64,000 bases of DNA from Rubrivivax sp. (GTDB lineage Bacteria > Pseudomonadota > Gammaproteobacteria > Burkholderiales > Burkholderiaceae_C): positions 1 to 64,000 of the forward strand of contig JAIXWM010000188.1 in the NCBI GenBank assembly GCA_027491255.1, in the 5' to 3' direction. Position 1 is the stretch's first letter; every line of letters begins with the position of its first letter. Positions 52,183 through 61,925 of this stretch are shown in pieces. The notes beneath the pieces were generated by a model that was not told the origin of the DNA, ran no database searches, and saw nothing but the letters and a program-made list of their open reading frames with translations. The position numbers and the translations under genes were made by a program.

Positions 52183-52408
52183 GGCAGGCAGGAGACTCAG
52201 GCGCTGTGGTCCTTCAGACGTTGACCCGTGAGTGGCTCTGCAAGGTCATGATCTGCATGTCTTTTCTTGAACCTTACAAAATCGTACCCGCTGAGCATCG
52301 GGCTGCGTGTGATGGACTTCCCACAATGCATCCTACCCCTTGCTGCAGCAAGGCCCCCGGGGCCGCGAGCGCGATGGTCCACGGGGTCATGGCTCAGCGA
52401 TCGGCGCA
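52183..52408. other. Junction between host DNA and the integrated element
   Basis: 226 bases with no gene. TCAGACGTTGA at 52214-52224 is the same as the ychF 3' end sequence at 56506-56516. Bases after 52230 have a more AT-rich composition (TGCATGTCTTTTCTTGAACC) than surrounding host DNA. Confidence 0.45.
52214..52224. repeat. Direct repeat TCAGACGTTGA, candidate attachment site (left)
   Basis: An 11-bp identity, same orientation, to 56506-56516, which covers the last codons and stop of ychF (minus strand). Between the two lie an integrase and only accessory or broken genes. An 11-bp match is short, so chance is not excluded. Confidence 0.6.
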
Positions 52409-52681
52409 TCAAGCAGTGCAGGGTTCACCACCACGAACCGGTGGCGGCGTTCTCGCCGCTGCCAATGCTGTCCGCACTGCTGACAGCCCGAGCAGCTGGC
52501 GCAGGTCGTTGAAGTCGGTGGCGTCCGCAGGCCGGTTATCACCGAAGTTCGGCTCCGCGACGAGGCCGCCGATGACGCGCGCCGCATCGGCCGCGTGGAT
52601 GCGCCCCGGGTTGCCGGGTGTGAGGTGGTCATCGTCGGCGCACATCACGATACGAGCCCCGAGGTATCGCGCGCGAAGCGC
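52409..52681 (-). pseudogene. TOPRIM-type primase fragment
   Basis: About 90 codons resembling the TOPRIM region of phage/plasmid primase-helicases: ALRARYLGARIVMCADDDHLTPGNPG, with DDD as the metal site, then ARVIGGLVAEPNFGDNRPADATDFNDLRQLLG. The zinc-binding N-terminus and the helicase/DUF3987 part are missing. A Met codon at 52813 keeps the frame open but without similarity. This kind of gene belongs to integrated elements. Confidence 0.7.
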
Positions 52682-52816
52682 GGTGGCGCGCCTGCGGGGC
52701 GCAGGTACAGCAGGCCTGGCCAGACCATCTCGCGCCCGATCACCCACCCCCTGAGTTCGACCCCGACGAGCCGTTCTGAGCCCACACGCCTGAGCAACAA
52801 GCACCCCCACCAAGAC

Positions 52817-52838
52817 GATGGCCCCTCACGGGGCCATC
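52817..52838. terminator. Perfect 9-bp hairpin, weak terminator candidate
   Basis: GATGGCCCC and GGGGCCATC with a 4-nt loop. It lies between the TOPRIM and helicase stumps. No T-run follows in either direction, so intrinsic termination is doubtful. Confidence 0.35.
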
Positions 52839-52860
52839 TGCACTTCGGGGGCCGAAGAAT

Positions 52861-53073
52861 TCAAAACCGCCACCTCGCCAGCGAATGACGGCGGATTTTT
52901 ACCGGCGGCAACACCGGCCAGTAGCGGCCGCGCGCGTACTCCTCCTCTCCCCTCTGTGCAAGGTCGGCAGCCGAAATCCGCGAGAAGCTGCGCGAGAACG
53001 CGCTGTACTCGTCGACCAGGCGATTTCGAAACTCAAAGACGTCTTGCACTCGTTGTTCTCCTTGCCAACTCAA
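52861..53073 (-). pseudogene. N-terminal stump of a DEAD/DEAH-type helicase
   Basis: 70 codons. DVFEFRNRLVDEYSAFSRSF followed by SRISAADLAQRGEEEYARGRYWP resembles the first ~55 residues of large DEAD/DEAH helicases of the DUF1998-type found in defence and mobile loci. The reading frame then ends in unrelated sequence, far before any helicase motif. Probably the leftover 5' end of a deleted defence gene. Confidence 0.55.
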
Positions 53074-53197
53074 AAGGCCATCGCCAGCGCGTTCGCTATC
53101 CGCCTACGCCTCACATTTCTGCTTCGTCGAAACCAGGTCAAGGGCTATGCCCGGTAGGGCAGTGCAGCCAGCTCGACGTTGGATTCGCTGAACGCGC

Positions 53198-54628
53198 TCA
53201 CTCGATCACCTGCCAATGGCCACCCTTGTCCGGCCCGATCCGCACCAGGCGGCCGGATTCGCGCAGCGACCGGACAGCGCGCTTGATCGCGCTTTCCGAC
53301 TTGCCCAGGATCACTGCGACCTCTGCAAGGCTCAGCTCGGGCCGCTGCCGAAGCAGATCGACAATGGCGTCTGGCGTTTTCTGGGGCGTTTTCTGGGGCG
53401 TTTTCTGGGGCGTTTCGGCTTTCTCGGGCGTTTTCACCAGCGCTGGCAGCACGAAAGTGATCACCACTGCGCCCTGGCGCACCACCACTGCCGGCGGCTC
53501 GAGCCCCCGCTCCTGCATCAGCCGGGCGATCTTGAGTGTTCCCCGGCCCCAGGTCTCGATGATGCCGCGCCGGTAGAAGGTCCGCGCGATCATCGGGTTC
53601 CAGGGCTTGGACTCGTGTTCCCGGAACAGCGCCTCGGGGGTCAACCCGAAGTGCAGGTCGCCGATGGAGATGATCTCCAGCCGGTCGTCATACAGCGCCA
53701 CGCTCACCGAGCCGCCGCCTACCGAGTAGTCGCGGTGGACGAAGGCGTTGGCCAGCGCCTCGCGCAAGGCCTCCACCGGCAGCAGCGGCGTGTCTTCGCG
53801 TTCCATGCGTCCGGGTACGATGCGGCTGGCCACAGGCAAAGAGTCGATCAGGAACCGCTCGGCACGCCGCATCAGCGCAAAGGCATTGCCGTGAAACTGG
53901 CGGTTGTCTAGGAACTCATCGCGCGTCGTGCCCTTGAATCGGGCCACCTTGAGCAGCAGCTGCGGGAAATCCGGTAGTGGCCCGTCCTCCGCGCAGAACA
54001 GCACCACGGCCGCCCGCGAGACTTCATCGCCATCAACCAGCAGGCCCAGCCCGCGCAGGATCTCAAGCGGCTCGCGAGTGCCGGGGTCGTCCACGCGACC
54101 GCGGCGGATGGACTCCTCCAGCGTCAGCACCAACTCGCGCCGGTCCAGGCGGCTGACATGCCAGCCGCCGGCCGGCTGGTTTTCCCATCGCTCGGTCGCG
54201 TGCATCTCCTCCAGCAGCAGGCGCTGATAGGTCTCGCGCGGCATCGTGCGTGTGGTGTTCAGCACCCGCTCATAGGCAACGCCGCGGAAGGCGACTGGCA
54301 CGCGGGCCGCGCGAGGTGCGGTGAGCACCAACACCTCGCGGCCATCCTCGACGCTCACCCGCTCGACCACTGGAAACATTGGCGGCTCGAAGCCCTGGAA
54401 CTCCTGCGCCAGTTCTTCCAGCGTGCGGTCGGTGACGGTCTGACCCACCACCTTGCCTGCCGGCGTGACGCCGAACAGCACGCGACCGCCCCGGCCATTG
54501 GCGAAGGCGCAGAGGGATCTGCAGGCGCGGTCTTTTTCCGCGGTGGACTTCTTGAATTCGAGCGTGGCGGATTCACCGGCGGTGGCAAAGGCCCGGACCC
54601 TATCGACCGAGACGCTGATCACGCTCAC
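53198..54628 (-). CDS. AlbA_2-domain ATP-binding protein
   Basis: A 476-residue protein. The AlbA_2 (Schlafen-like) domain has ESATLEFKKSTAEKDRACRSLCAFANGRGGRVLFGV near 18-54. A GHKL-type ATPase region follows: LREALANAFVHRDYS, then LYDDRLEIISIGDLHFGLTPE (about 295-340). A winged-helix domain ends the protein (LSLAEVAVILGKSESAIKRAVRSLRESGRL). Between them QKTP is repeated three times, encoded by 12-bp units near 53380-53415. Members bind nucleic acid and often sit with defence or toxin-antitoxin genes. Its start overlaps the higA stop by ATGA. Confidence 0.9.
   Translation of the reverse strand: MSVISVSVDRVRAFATAGESATLEFKKSTAEKDRACRSLCAFANGRGGRVLFGVTPAGKVVGQTVTDRTLEELAQEFQGFEPPMFPVVERVSVEDGREVLVLTAPRAARVPVAFRGVAYERVLNTTRTMPRETYQRLLLEEMHATERWENQPAGGWHVSRLDRRELVLTLEESIRRGRVDDPGTREPLEILRGLGLLVDGDEVSRAAVVLFCAEDGPLPDFPQLLLKVARFKGTTRDEFLDNRQFHGNAFALMRRAERFLIDSLPVASRIVPGRMEREDTPLLPVEALREALANAFVHRDYSVGGGSVSVALYDDRLEIISIGDLHFGLTPEALFREHESKPWNPMIARTFYRRGIIETWGRGTLKIARLMQERGLEPPAVVVRQGAVVITFVLPALVKTPEKAETPQKTPQKTPQKTPDAIVDLLRQRPELSLAEVAVILGKSESAIKRAVRSLRESGRLVRIGPDKGGHWQVIE
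53378..53415. repeat. In-frame 12-bp tandem repeat (three copies)
   Basis: Three copies of TTTTCTGGGGCG, coding QKTP on the minus strand, in the linker between the ATPase and winged-helix domains of the AlbA_2 protein. A change of copy number would keep the frame. Confidence 0.75.
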
Positions 54629-54963
54629 GACGCCTCTTCCTGGGTGGCGACCCCAAACGACTTGCCCCTTGAAGGCTTGCGCTTGTTAAGCGTAGGCAGT
54701 TTGCTCAGGTCCGCGCCGAGCTTTCGTTCCGCCACGCCCAGGTCGTACACCGTCTGCAGATTCAACCAGTGCTCGGCAGGCATGCCGAAGAAGTGCCCCA
54801 GCCGCAGCGCCGTGTCGCCGGTGATGCCCCGCTGCCCGTTCAGGATGCCCGTGATGCGATTGGTGGGCACGGCCAGGCGCCGGCCGAGTTCGGCGGCGCT
54901 CATGTTCAATTCCGCCAGCCGTTCGGCGAGGTGCGCGCCCGGGTGAGTCGGGGTGCGGGACAT
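54625..54963 (-). CDS. higA: HigA-family antitoxin without HigB
   Basis: A 112-residue HigA: HPGAHLAERLAELNMSAAELGRRLAVPTNRITGILNGQRG is the HTH region, DTALRLGHFFGMPAEHWLNLQTVYDL the rest of the fold. HigA normally follows higB, and no higB lies upstream. It is instead coupled to the AlbA_2 gene (ATGA overlap), which may be the protein it controls, or the toxin gene was lost. ATG at 54963 has GGAG-like bases nearby. Confidence 0.9.
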   Translation of the reverse strand: MSRTPTHPGAHLAERLAELNMSAAELGRRLAVPTNRITGILNGQRGITGDTALRLGHFFGMPAEHWLNLQTVYDLGVAERKLGADLSKLPTLNKRKPSRGKSFGVATQEEAS

Positions 54964-55175
54964 GGAGGGCTCTGGTGACTGCCGAGAAGTCCGACCGGGA
55001 CTGGTCCGGCGCTTCCGGTCTTTACGTGGATCGTAACGGATCGCGTGGTCCGAGGCGACAGAAGCGGCGTGCCGATCCGCTGCCCGGCCTGTGTCGCGTT
55101 CTGCCTATCGCATGGGGCGAGTCGTCCTCCATGCGATAGGCAGCCTATGACGTGGATCGGCTGCGCCCGGCCGAG
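54964..55175. promoter_or_regulatory. Region between integrase and higA with a perfect inverted repeat
   Basis: 212 bases with no gene. It holds a perfect 15-bp inverted repeat (55101-55115 and 55129-55143) with a 13-base loop, 33 bp from the integrase stop. It should contain the higA promoter. Confidence 0.5.
55101..55143. repeat. Perfect 15-bp inverted repeat
   Basis: CTGCCTATCGCATGG at 55101-55115 and its exact complement at 55129-55143. No T-run follows, so it is not a standard terminator; it could be an integrase, resolvase or HigA site, or a hairpin. Confidence 0.8.
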
Positions 55176-56357
55176 CTACGCGGCGGCGGTCGCCTTCGCC
55201 GTCCCTGCCGTACCCGTTGCCGCCGCCTTCTCCCACTCATCCAGCGGATCCTCCCAGCGCTGCATCGTCACCGCGCGGTCGGCCAGATACTCGGCGCGGT
55301 TGTAGGTGCGTCGTACCGCGTTGGGCTCCACGTGCGCGAGCTGGCGCTCGATCCAGTCGGGCCGGTAGCCCATCTCGTTAAGCCGGGTGCTGCCGGTGGT
55401 GCGGGTGGCGTGCGGGCTGTACTGCCCGCTCCAGCCCAGCACATGCAGAGCCTGCCGGAACGAGGCGATCGCCATCGGCTTGCGGCGGTCGTCGCGCCCG
55501 GGGAACAAGTGCTCATGGTGGCCGGTGATGCCCCGCAGTGCCCGCAGCATCTCCACCGCTTGCCGGGGCAGCGGGACCGCATGCGTCTTGCGCTGTTTCA
55601 TGCGCTCGGCCGCGATGCGCCAGAGCGCGGCATCGAGGTCGAACTCGGCCCAGCGCGCTTCCACCGCCACGCTTGGGCGGGCCAGCGTGAGCCACATCAG
55701 CCGGAAGGCCGCCAGTGTCTCGTGCCGGCCACCATGGCGCGCCATGTCGCGCAGCAGGCGGCCGATCTCCTCGGGCTCCAGCGCCCGCATGTGCTGGGTC
55801 TTGTTGGGCGGCAGGGCGCGGCGCACCGGGTAGATCGGGTCGCGGTCCACCCGCAACGTGGCCATGGCCAGCTCGAACACGCCGGCCATGCTGCGCTTGG
55901 CCTCGGCGGCCACGCTCGGCCCGTTCTTGCGGGCGGCGGTGGTGAGCACGTCCAGGATGTGCATGGGCGTGATCTGCCTGACCGGCAGCGGCCCGATCTT
56001 GCCGAACACCACCCGCTGCAGCATGTTGAGCCGGCGCGCCTTGGTGATCTCCTCCCAGTCCTTCATGGCCAGCCATTCGCGGGCCACCGGCTCGAAGGTG
56101 GTGGCGCCGTCCTCTTCACGACGCAGGCGGGCCAGTTTGCGATCGTGCGCGGGGTTGATGCCCTGCTTGACGAGGTCACGCGCCCGGGTGCGCTCGTCGC
56201 GGGCCTCGGCCAGCGTGAAGCGGCCGCCGTCGCGGCGCGCCTTCGCCTGTTCGGGCGTCTCGCCCCGGGGCGCCACGGCGTAGTCGCCGATGGCGAACAT
56301 GCTCCCCTTCGTCACCCCGCCGGTGGTGAGCTTGAAGCGGTAGCGCCAGGCCTTCAC
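55176..56357 (-). CDS. Tyrosine recombinase/integrase (P4-type), start damaged
   Basis: A 393-residue P4-type integrase counted from GTG at 56357. Catalytic set: Arg227 (LARPSVAVEARW), His316-x-x-Arg319 (SPHATRTTG), His342 (AHVEPN) and Tyr352 (RRTYNRAEYLADR). The family's N-terminal DUF4102 domain continues in frame upstream to 56462, coding SKLTDTQCRAARPREKTYKL, but the expected first codon is ATA rather than ATG, and no ATG, GTG or TTG follows until 56357. The start seems mutated, which would trap the element. It reads away from ychF. Confidence 0.85.
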   Translation of the reverse strand: MKAWRYRFKLTTGGVTKGSMFAIGDYAVAPRGETPEQAKARRDGGRFTLAEARDERTRARDLVKQGINPAHDRKLARLRREEDGATTFEPVAREWLAMKDWEEITKARRLNMLQRVVFGKIGPLPVRQITPMHILDVLTTAARKNGPSVAAEAKRSMAGVFELAMATLRVDRDPIYPVRRALPPNKTQHMRALEPEEIGRLLRDMARHGGRHETLAAFRLMWLTLARPSVAVEARWAEFDLDAALWRIAAERMKQRKTHAVPLPRQAVEMLRALRGITGHHEHLFPGRDDRRKPMAIASFRQALHVLGWSGQYSPHATRTTGSTRLNEMGYRPDWIERQLAHVEPNAVRRTYNRAEYLADRAVTMQRWEDPLDEWEKAAATGTAGTAKATAAA

Positions 56358-56505
56358 GCCGTTGGGCTTGACCTCCAGAACGAGGCCGCTGCCGTCGGCA
56401 AGCTTGTAGGTCTTCTCGCGCGGACGGGCCGCGCGGCACTGGGTATCGGTGAGCTTTGATATTTCGCAGAGGTCCCGAGAGGACCGCCGAAATCCGTCCC
56501 ACCCG

Positions 56506-57600
<1,095 letters not shown>

Positions 57601-57762
57601 GGGCGGGCTTTCGGGGGAGGGGTGGCGCCGGTGCCACGGGCCCGGCATCGGGCTGCCGCGGGGGCTGCCGTCTGAAGGAGCAGGATTCTAGGCCGCGGGG
57701 GTGCGGGGCCGGCGGGCAGGTGCCGCAGGCCCGGGGCGGCCCGGCGCGGGCCGCTCAGCTCT

Positions 57763-58620
57763 TCAGAACGCCAGCGTTGCCTTCACCGCGGCGCCCGGGC
57801 GCAGCACCGCTTCGATGCCCGAGACGATGACCGCGTTCATGCCGAAGGTCAGGCCGCCGCCCACGCGCGCGTCGGCGCGGTAGGTGGCCAGGGTGTCGGC
57901 GATGGCATGGCCCTGCGCGGCGGTGGCGGGGTCCACGTCAGGAATGGTGCAGCGGGCGCAGGGCTTGACGAGCTTGAGCACCACCGGGCCGGCCTCGGCC
58001 TCGATCTCGAGCGTGTCGACGTGGTCCTCGTCGTGCGCCGCTGCCAGGCCGTCCAGCACCAGGTTCGGGCGGAAACGCGCTACGTCCACCGCAGGCTGGC
58101 CGGCCAGCGCCAGGCGCCGGTTCAGCTCGGCCAGCGACGCCGTGGAGACCACCAGCAGCGGGAAGCCGTCGGCAAAGGCGTTCTCGGCCTCGATCGCGCC
58201 GGTCCACTTGCGCTCGGACAGTCGTTTCTGCTCCGGGTCGAAGCGCACCAGGCGCAGGCCCTTGACGCCCAGGAAGTCGCTGAACCACTGCCCGGCCAGC
58301 GCGCCCATGTCGTAGGCCGCGACCTGGTCGTCCCAGACCTGCACGCGCGTGGGGGCCTCGACGGCCTCCAGCGACAGGTGCAGCGCCAGCATGCCCGGCG
58401 CGCGCAGCGCCAGGTCGCCGCGCCGCATCGAGGCCGACACCAGCGCCATGCGCGGCAGTTCGCGCTGCGTCAGCATGTCGCCGTGGGCGTCGACGACCAT
58501 CCAGGCGCGGTCCAGGTCCAGGCCGGTCTCCACGAGCAGGCTCTCGGTCACGGTGAAGCCCCCGCAGCTCTTGACGGGGTGCAGGCGGATCTCGGACAGG
58601 GTGCAGGGCAGGGTGCTCAT
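57763..58620 (-). CDS. MOSC-domain protein
   Basis: A 285-residue protein with the MOSC N-terminal beta-barrel (SEIRLHPVKSCGGFTVTESLLVETGLDLDRAWMVVD, a recognisable run of parts) and a MOSC domain where PCARCTIPDVDP supplies the conserved Cys that binds molybdenum cofactor sulfur. Similar proteins (YcbX type) detoxify N-hydroxylated compounds. Start at 58620 opens the barrel. Confidence 0.94.
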   Translation of the reverse strand: MSTLPCTLSEIRLHPVKSCGGFTVTESLLVETGLDLDRAWMVVDAHGDMLTQRELPRMALVSASMRRGDLALRAPGMLALHLSLEAVEAPTRVQVWDDQVAAYDMGALAGQWFSDFLGVKGLRLVRFDPEQKRLSERKWTGAIEAENAFADGFPLLVVSTASLAELNRRLALAGQPAVDVARFRPNLVLDGLAAAHDEDHVDTLEIEAEAGPVVLKLVKPCARCTIPDVDPATAAQGHAIADTLATYRADARVGGGLTFGMNAVIVSGIEAVLRPGAAVKATLAF

Positions 58621-58746
58621 CGGCGGGCTCTTGTCAGGTGCAAGGGGGCTGTCGGCGCGCGCGTGGGGACGGTGCACTGGCGGTGGCCAGGAAGGGTATG
58701 CGGGCCGGCGGCCGCAGGATGGTACCCGCTGCCTAGAATCCCTCGC

Positions 58747-59868
58747 ATGTCGCGCTTCGATGTCTGCATCCGTGGCGAAGGCCCTGTCGGCCGGGCGCTG
58801 GCGCTCGCCCTGGCGCGCCAGGGCCTGCGCGTGGCGCTGGTCGGGCCCGGCTCACCTTCGGGCGCCGCGGCGCCCGCGGGCCCCGACGTCCGCGCCTACG
58901 CCCTGAACGCGGCCTCGGTCGCGTTGCTGCAGGGCTTGAAGGTCTGGGACGCGCTGCCGGCGGATGCCCGCACCGCCGTGCAGGAAATGCGCATCCGGGG
59001 TGACGTGCCGGGCGCGCAGCTGCACTTCTCGGCCTGGGAGCAGGCGGTGGCCGAGCTCGCCTGGATCGTCGATGCCGCCGAGCTCGACGCGGCGCTGGCA
59101 GCCGCGGTGCGGTTTGCGCCCCACGTCGAGCGGCTGGACGGCGAACCCGAGGCGCCGCTGCGCGTGCTCGCCGAGGGCAAGGACTCCGCCGGCCGCGCCG
59201 CGCTCGGCGTGCAGGCGGCGACCCACTCCTACGGCCACAGCGGCGTCGCTGCCCGGCTCGAGGGCGAGTGGCCGCACGCTGGCGTCGCACACCAGTGGTT
59301 CCGCTCGCCCGACGTCCTGGCGCTGCTGCCCTTCGATCGGCCGGTGGCGGGGCGCAGCTGGGGGCTGGTGTGGTCGGTGCCGGCAGCGCGTGCGGCCGAA
59401 CTGCTTGCCCTGGACGATGTCGCGTTCGAGCAGGCCCTGACCGAGGCGACCGAGGGTGCGGCCGGCGCCTTGCGACTGCGCAGCGCGCGCGCGGCCTGGC
59501 CCCTGCGGCTGTCGCAGGCCGCCTCCGTCTGCGGCCCAGGTTGGGCGCTGGTGGGCGATGCGGCCCATGTCGTCCACCCGCTGGCCGGGCAGGGGCTGAA
59601 CCTGGGCCTGGCGGACGTCGCGGCGCTGGCAGGCGTGCTCGGCGCACGCGAGTCTTGGCGCGGGCTCGGCGACGAGAAGCTGCTGCGGCGGTACGCGCGT
59701 GCGCGGCGCGGCGCGACCCAGGCCATGGCCGGGGTCACCGACGGCCTGTGGCACCTGTTTGCGGCGCCCGACCCGGCGCTGCGCCTGCTCCGCAACCAGG
59801 GTCTTTCCCTGCTCGACCGGCTGGGCCCGCTCAAGAAGGCCCTGGCAGCGCGGGCGCTGGGTGCCTAG
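58747..59868 (+). CDS. UbiH/COQ6-family FAD monooxygenase
   Basis: A 373-residue flavoprotein. FAD fold VCIRGEGPVGRALALALARQG (6-26, first Gly replaced in GxGxxG by GEG) and the GD motif WALVGDAAHVVHPLAGQGLNLGLADV near 263-288. The family hydroxylates ubiquinone precursors. RAYALNAASVALLQ is the conserved region after the first strand. Which ring position is unclear. It is divergent from the MOSC gene. Confidence 0.92.
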   Translation: MSRFDVCIRGEGPVGRALALALARQGLRVALVGPGSPSGAAAPAGPDVRAYALNAASVALLQGLKVWDALPADARTAVQEMRIRGDVPGAQLHFSAWEQAVAELAWIVDAAELDAALAAAVRFAPHVERLDGEPEAPLRVLAEGKDSAGRAALGVQAATHSYGHSGVAARLEGEWPHAGVAHQWFRSPDVLALLPFDRPVAGRSWGLVWSVPAARAAELLALDDVAFEQALTEATEGAAGALRLRSARAAWPLRLSQAASVCGPGWALVGDAAHVVHPLAGQGLNLGLADVAALAGVLGARESWRGLGDEKLLRRYARARRGATQAMAGVTDGLWHLFAAPDPALRLLRNQGLSLLDRLGPLKKALAARALGA

Positions 59869-60153
59869 CGGCCTTCCGGGCGCCGTGCGCCACGCCGCGT
59901 GGCGCGTTGGCCCGGGCGGCGAGCGGTCGAGCGGGAGCCGCCTGCGGCGGGGCTGGGTGCCTGGGGCTGCCGGCCGGGTGCCGTGTGCCGTCCGGCGCAG
60001 CACGGGATGAAGCTGATGGATTCTTTGGTCTGGCCCGGTGCAGGCCATGGCGACGCCCGGGGCCCTGGCGAGCATTTGCAAGGGCGCCGGGGCCGCGCCG
60101 ACGCTTTGCGGCGCGCCGCCTAGCGTGGAACACTGCGCCTGGACCACCCGCCG
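59869..60153. other. Gene-free stretch before the DNA ligase
   Basis: 285 bases of GC-rich DNA without a recognisable gene or signal. Confidence 0.35.
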
Positions 60154-61842
60154 ATGCGCGAATTCGCTGCCCTGTTCGAGGCTCTGGACGCCAGCACCTC
60201 CACCGCCGCCAAGGTGGCGGCGCTGGCCGCTTACTTCCGCGCCGCGCCCGCGGCCGATGCGGCCTGGGCGGTGTACTTCCTGGCCGGGGGCAAGCCGCGC
60301 CAGGTGGTGCCCACCGCGCTGCTGCGCGCCACGGCCTGCGCCGCGGCCGGGGTCGACGACTGGCTGTTCGAGGAGTGCTACCAGGCCGTGGGCGACCTGG
60401 CCGAGACCATCACGCACGTGCTGCCGGCCGCGCCGAGCGTCTCCACCGAGGGTCTGGCGCACTGGGTCGAGCAGCGCCTGCTGCCGCTGAAGGGCCTGGC
60501 GCCGGCGGAGCAGGCCGAGCGGTTGCGCGCGGCTTTTGACGAACTCGACGCCCCCGGCCGCTTCCTGCTCGTCAAGCTCATCGGCGGCGGCTTTCGCGTC
60601 GGCGTCAGCCGCCTGCTGGTGCAGCGCGCGCTGGCCGAGGCCAGCGGGCTGGACGCCAAGACCATCGCGCAGCGCATGATGGGCTGGACCGACGCGAAGG
60701 CGGTGCCCAGCGTCGAGCGCTACGCGCGCCTGATCGCGCTCGACGCCGCGCCGCAGGCCGACCCGGGCCACCCCTATCCCTTCTTCCTGGCCCACCCGCT
60801 GCAGCTCGAGGGGCGCAGCCTGGCGCAGGCGCTCGGCCCGGCGCAGGACTGGCTCGCGGAGTGGAAGTACGACGGCATCCGCGCCCAGCTCGTGCGCCGG
60901 GCCGGCAGCACCTGGATCTGGTCGCGCGGCGAGGAACTGGTGACCGAGCGCTTTCCCGAGATCGTCGCCCGCGCGGCGGCGCTGCCCGAGGGCTGTGTGC
61001 TCGACGGCGAGGTGCTGGTCTGGGTGGACGGCGCCGCGGCGCCTTCGTCATTCCACCTGCTGCAGCAGCGCATCGGCCGCAAGACGCTGACGCGCAAGGT
61101 GCTGGCCGACGCCCCGGTGCGCTTCGTCGCCTACGACCTGCTCGAGGAGGACGGCGCCGACCTGCGCGCGCTGCCGCAGGCGCAGCGGCGCGAGCGCCTG
61201 CTCGCGCTGGCCGGGCGCGCCGGGCTGGAGGTCTCGCCCGAGGTCTGCGCCTACGATTGGGCCGGCCTGGCCGCTCTGCGCGAGACGGCGCGCGCGCGCG
61301 CCGTCGAGGGCCTGATGCTCAAGCACCGCGCCTCGCGCTACGGCAGCGGCCGCACCAAGGCCGAGGGTCTGTGGTGGAAGTGGAAGGTCGACCCCTACAG
61401 CGTCGACGCGGTGCTGATCTACGCCCAGGCCGGGCACGGCAGGCGCGCCAGCGTCTACACCGACTACACCTTCGCCGTCTGGAACCGTGCCCCGGCCGAC
61501 GCCGCCGAGGCCCAGGCCGTGGTCGAGGCCATCGCGCGGCGCGAGCCCGCGCAGCCCGGCGCGCTGCAACTGGTGGCCTTCGCCAAGGCCTACTCGGGCC
61601 TGAGCGACGCCGAGTTCGCGCGCGTGGACCGCGTCATCCGCGCCACCACGCTCGAGAAGTTCGGCCCCGTGCGCAGCGTGCGGCCCACGCTGGTCTTCGA
61701 GCTCGGCTTCGAGGGCCTGAACGCCAGCCCGCGCCACAAGAGCGGCATCGCGGTGCGCTTTCCGCGCATGCTGCGCATCCGCGACGACAAGCCGCTGCAC
61801 GAGGCCGACACCTTGGCGCTGCTGCGGGGGTTGATGGGCTGA
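60154..61842 (+). CDS. ATP-dependent DNA ligase
   Basis: A 562-residue ligase of the archaeal/LigB-like three-domain form. N-terminal DNA-binding domain to about 200; the adenylated Lys is Lys238 (EWKYDGIRAQ); motif Ia RGEELV..RFPEIV; motif IV GLMLKHRASRY; motif V WWKWKVDP; OB fold to the end. In many Proteobacteria this gene pairs with an Lhr-type helicase and exonuclease; none is seen to the right, where a P450 follows on the other strand. Probably a repair enzyme alongside NAD-dependent LigA. Confidence 0.95.
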   Translation: MREFAALFEALDASTSTAAKVAALAAYFRAAPAADAAWAVYFLAGGKPRQVVPTALLRATACAAAGVDDWLFEECYQAVGDLAETITHVLPAAPSVSTEGLAHWVEQRLLPLKGLAPAEQAERLRAAFDELDAPGRFLLVKLIGGGFRVGVSRLLVQRALAEASGLDAKTIAQRMMGWTDAKAVPSVERYARLIALDAAPQADPGHPYPFFLAHPLQLEGRSLAQALGPAQDWLAEWKYDGIRAQLVRRAGSTWIWSRGEELVTERFPEIVARAAALPEGCVLDGEVLVWVDGAAAPSSFHLLQQRIGRKTLTRKVLADAPVRFVAYDLLEEDGADLRALPQAQRRERLLALAGRAGLEVSPEVCAYDWAGLAALRETARARAVEGLMLKHRASRYGSGRTKAEGLWWKWKVDPYSVDAVLIYAQAGHGRRASVYTDYTFAVWNRAPADAAEAQAVVEAIARREPAQPGALQLVAFAKAYSGLSDAEFARVDRVIRATTLEKFGPVRSVRPTLVFELGFEGLNASPRHKSGIAVRFPRMLRIRDDKPLHEADTLALLRGLMG

Positions 61843-61925
61843 GCAATCGCCCCACGCCTGTATCGCACGGAGGACCGGAGGAGCGCTTCGGTGCGGGCAC
61901 CACGGGCCAGCCCCGGCGCGGCCCC

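Noticed and set aside
52817..52838. Rho-independent terminator
   Set aside because: The 9-bp hairpin is perfect but no T-run follows on either strand; kept at low confidence.
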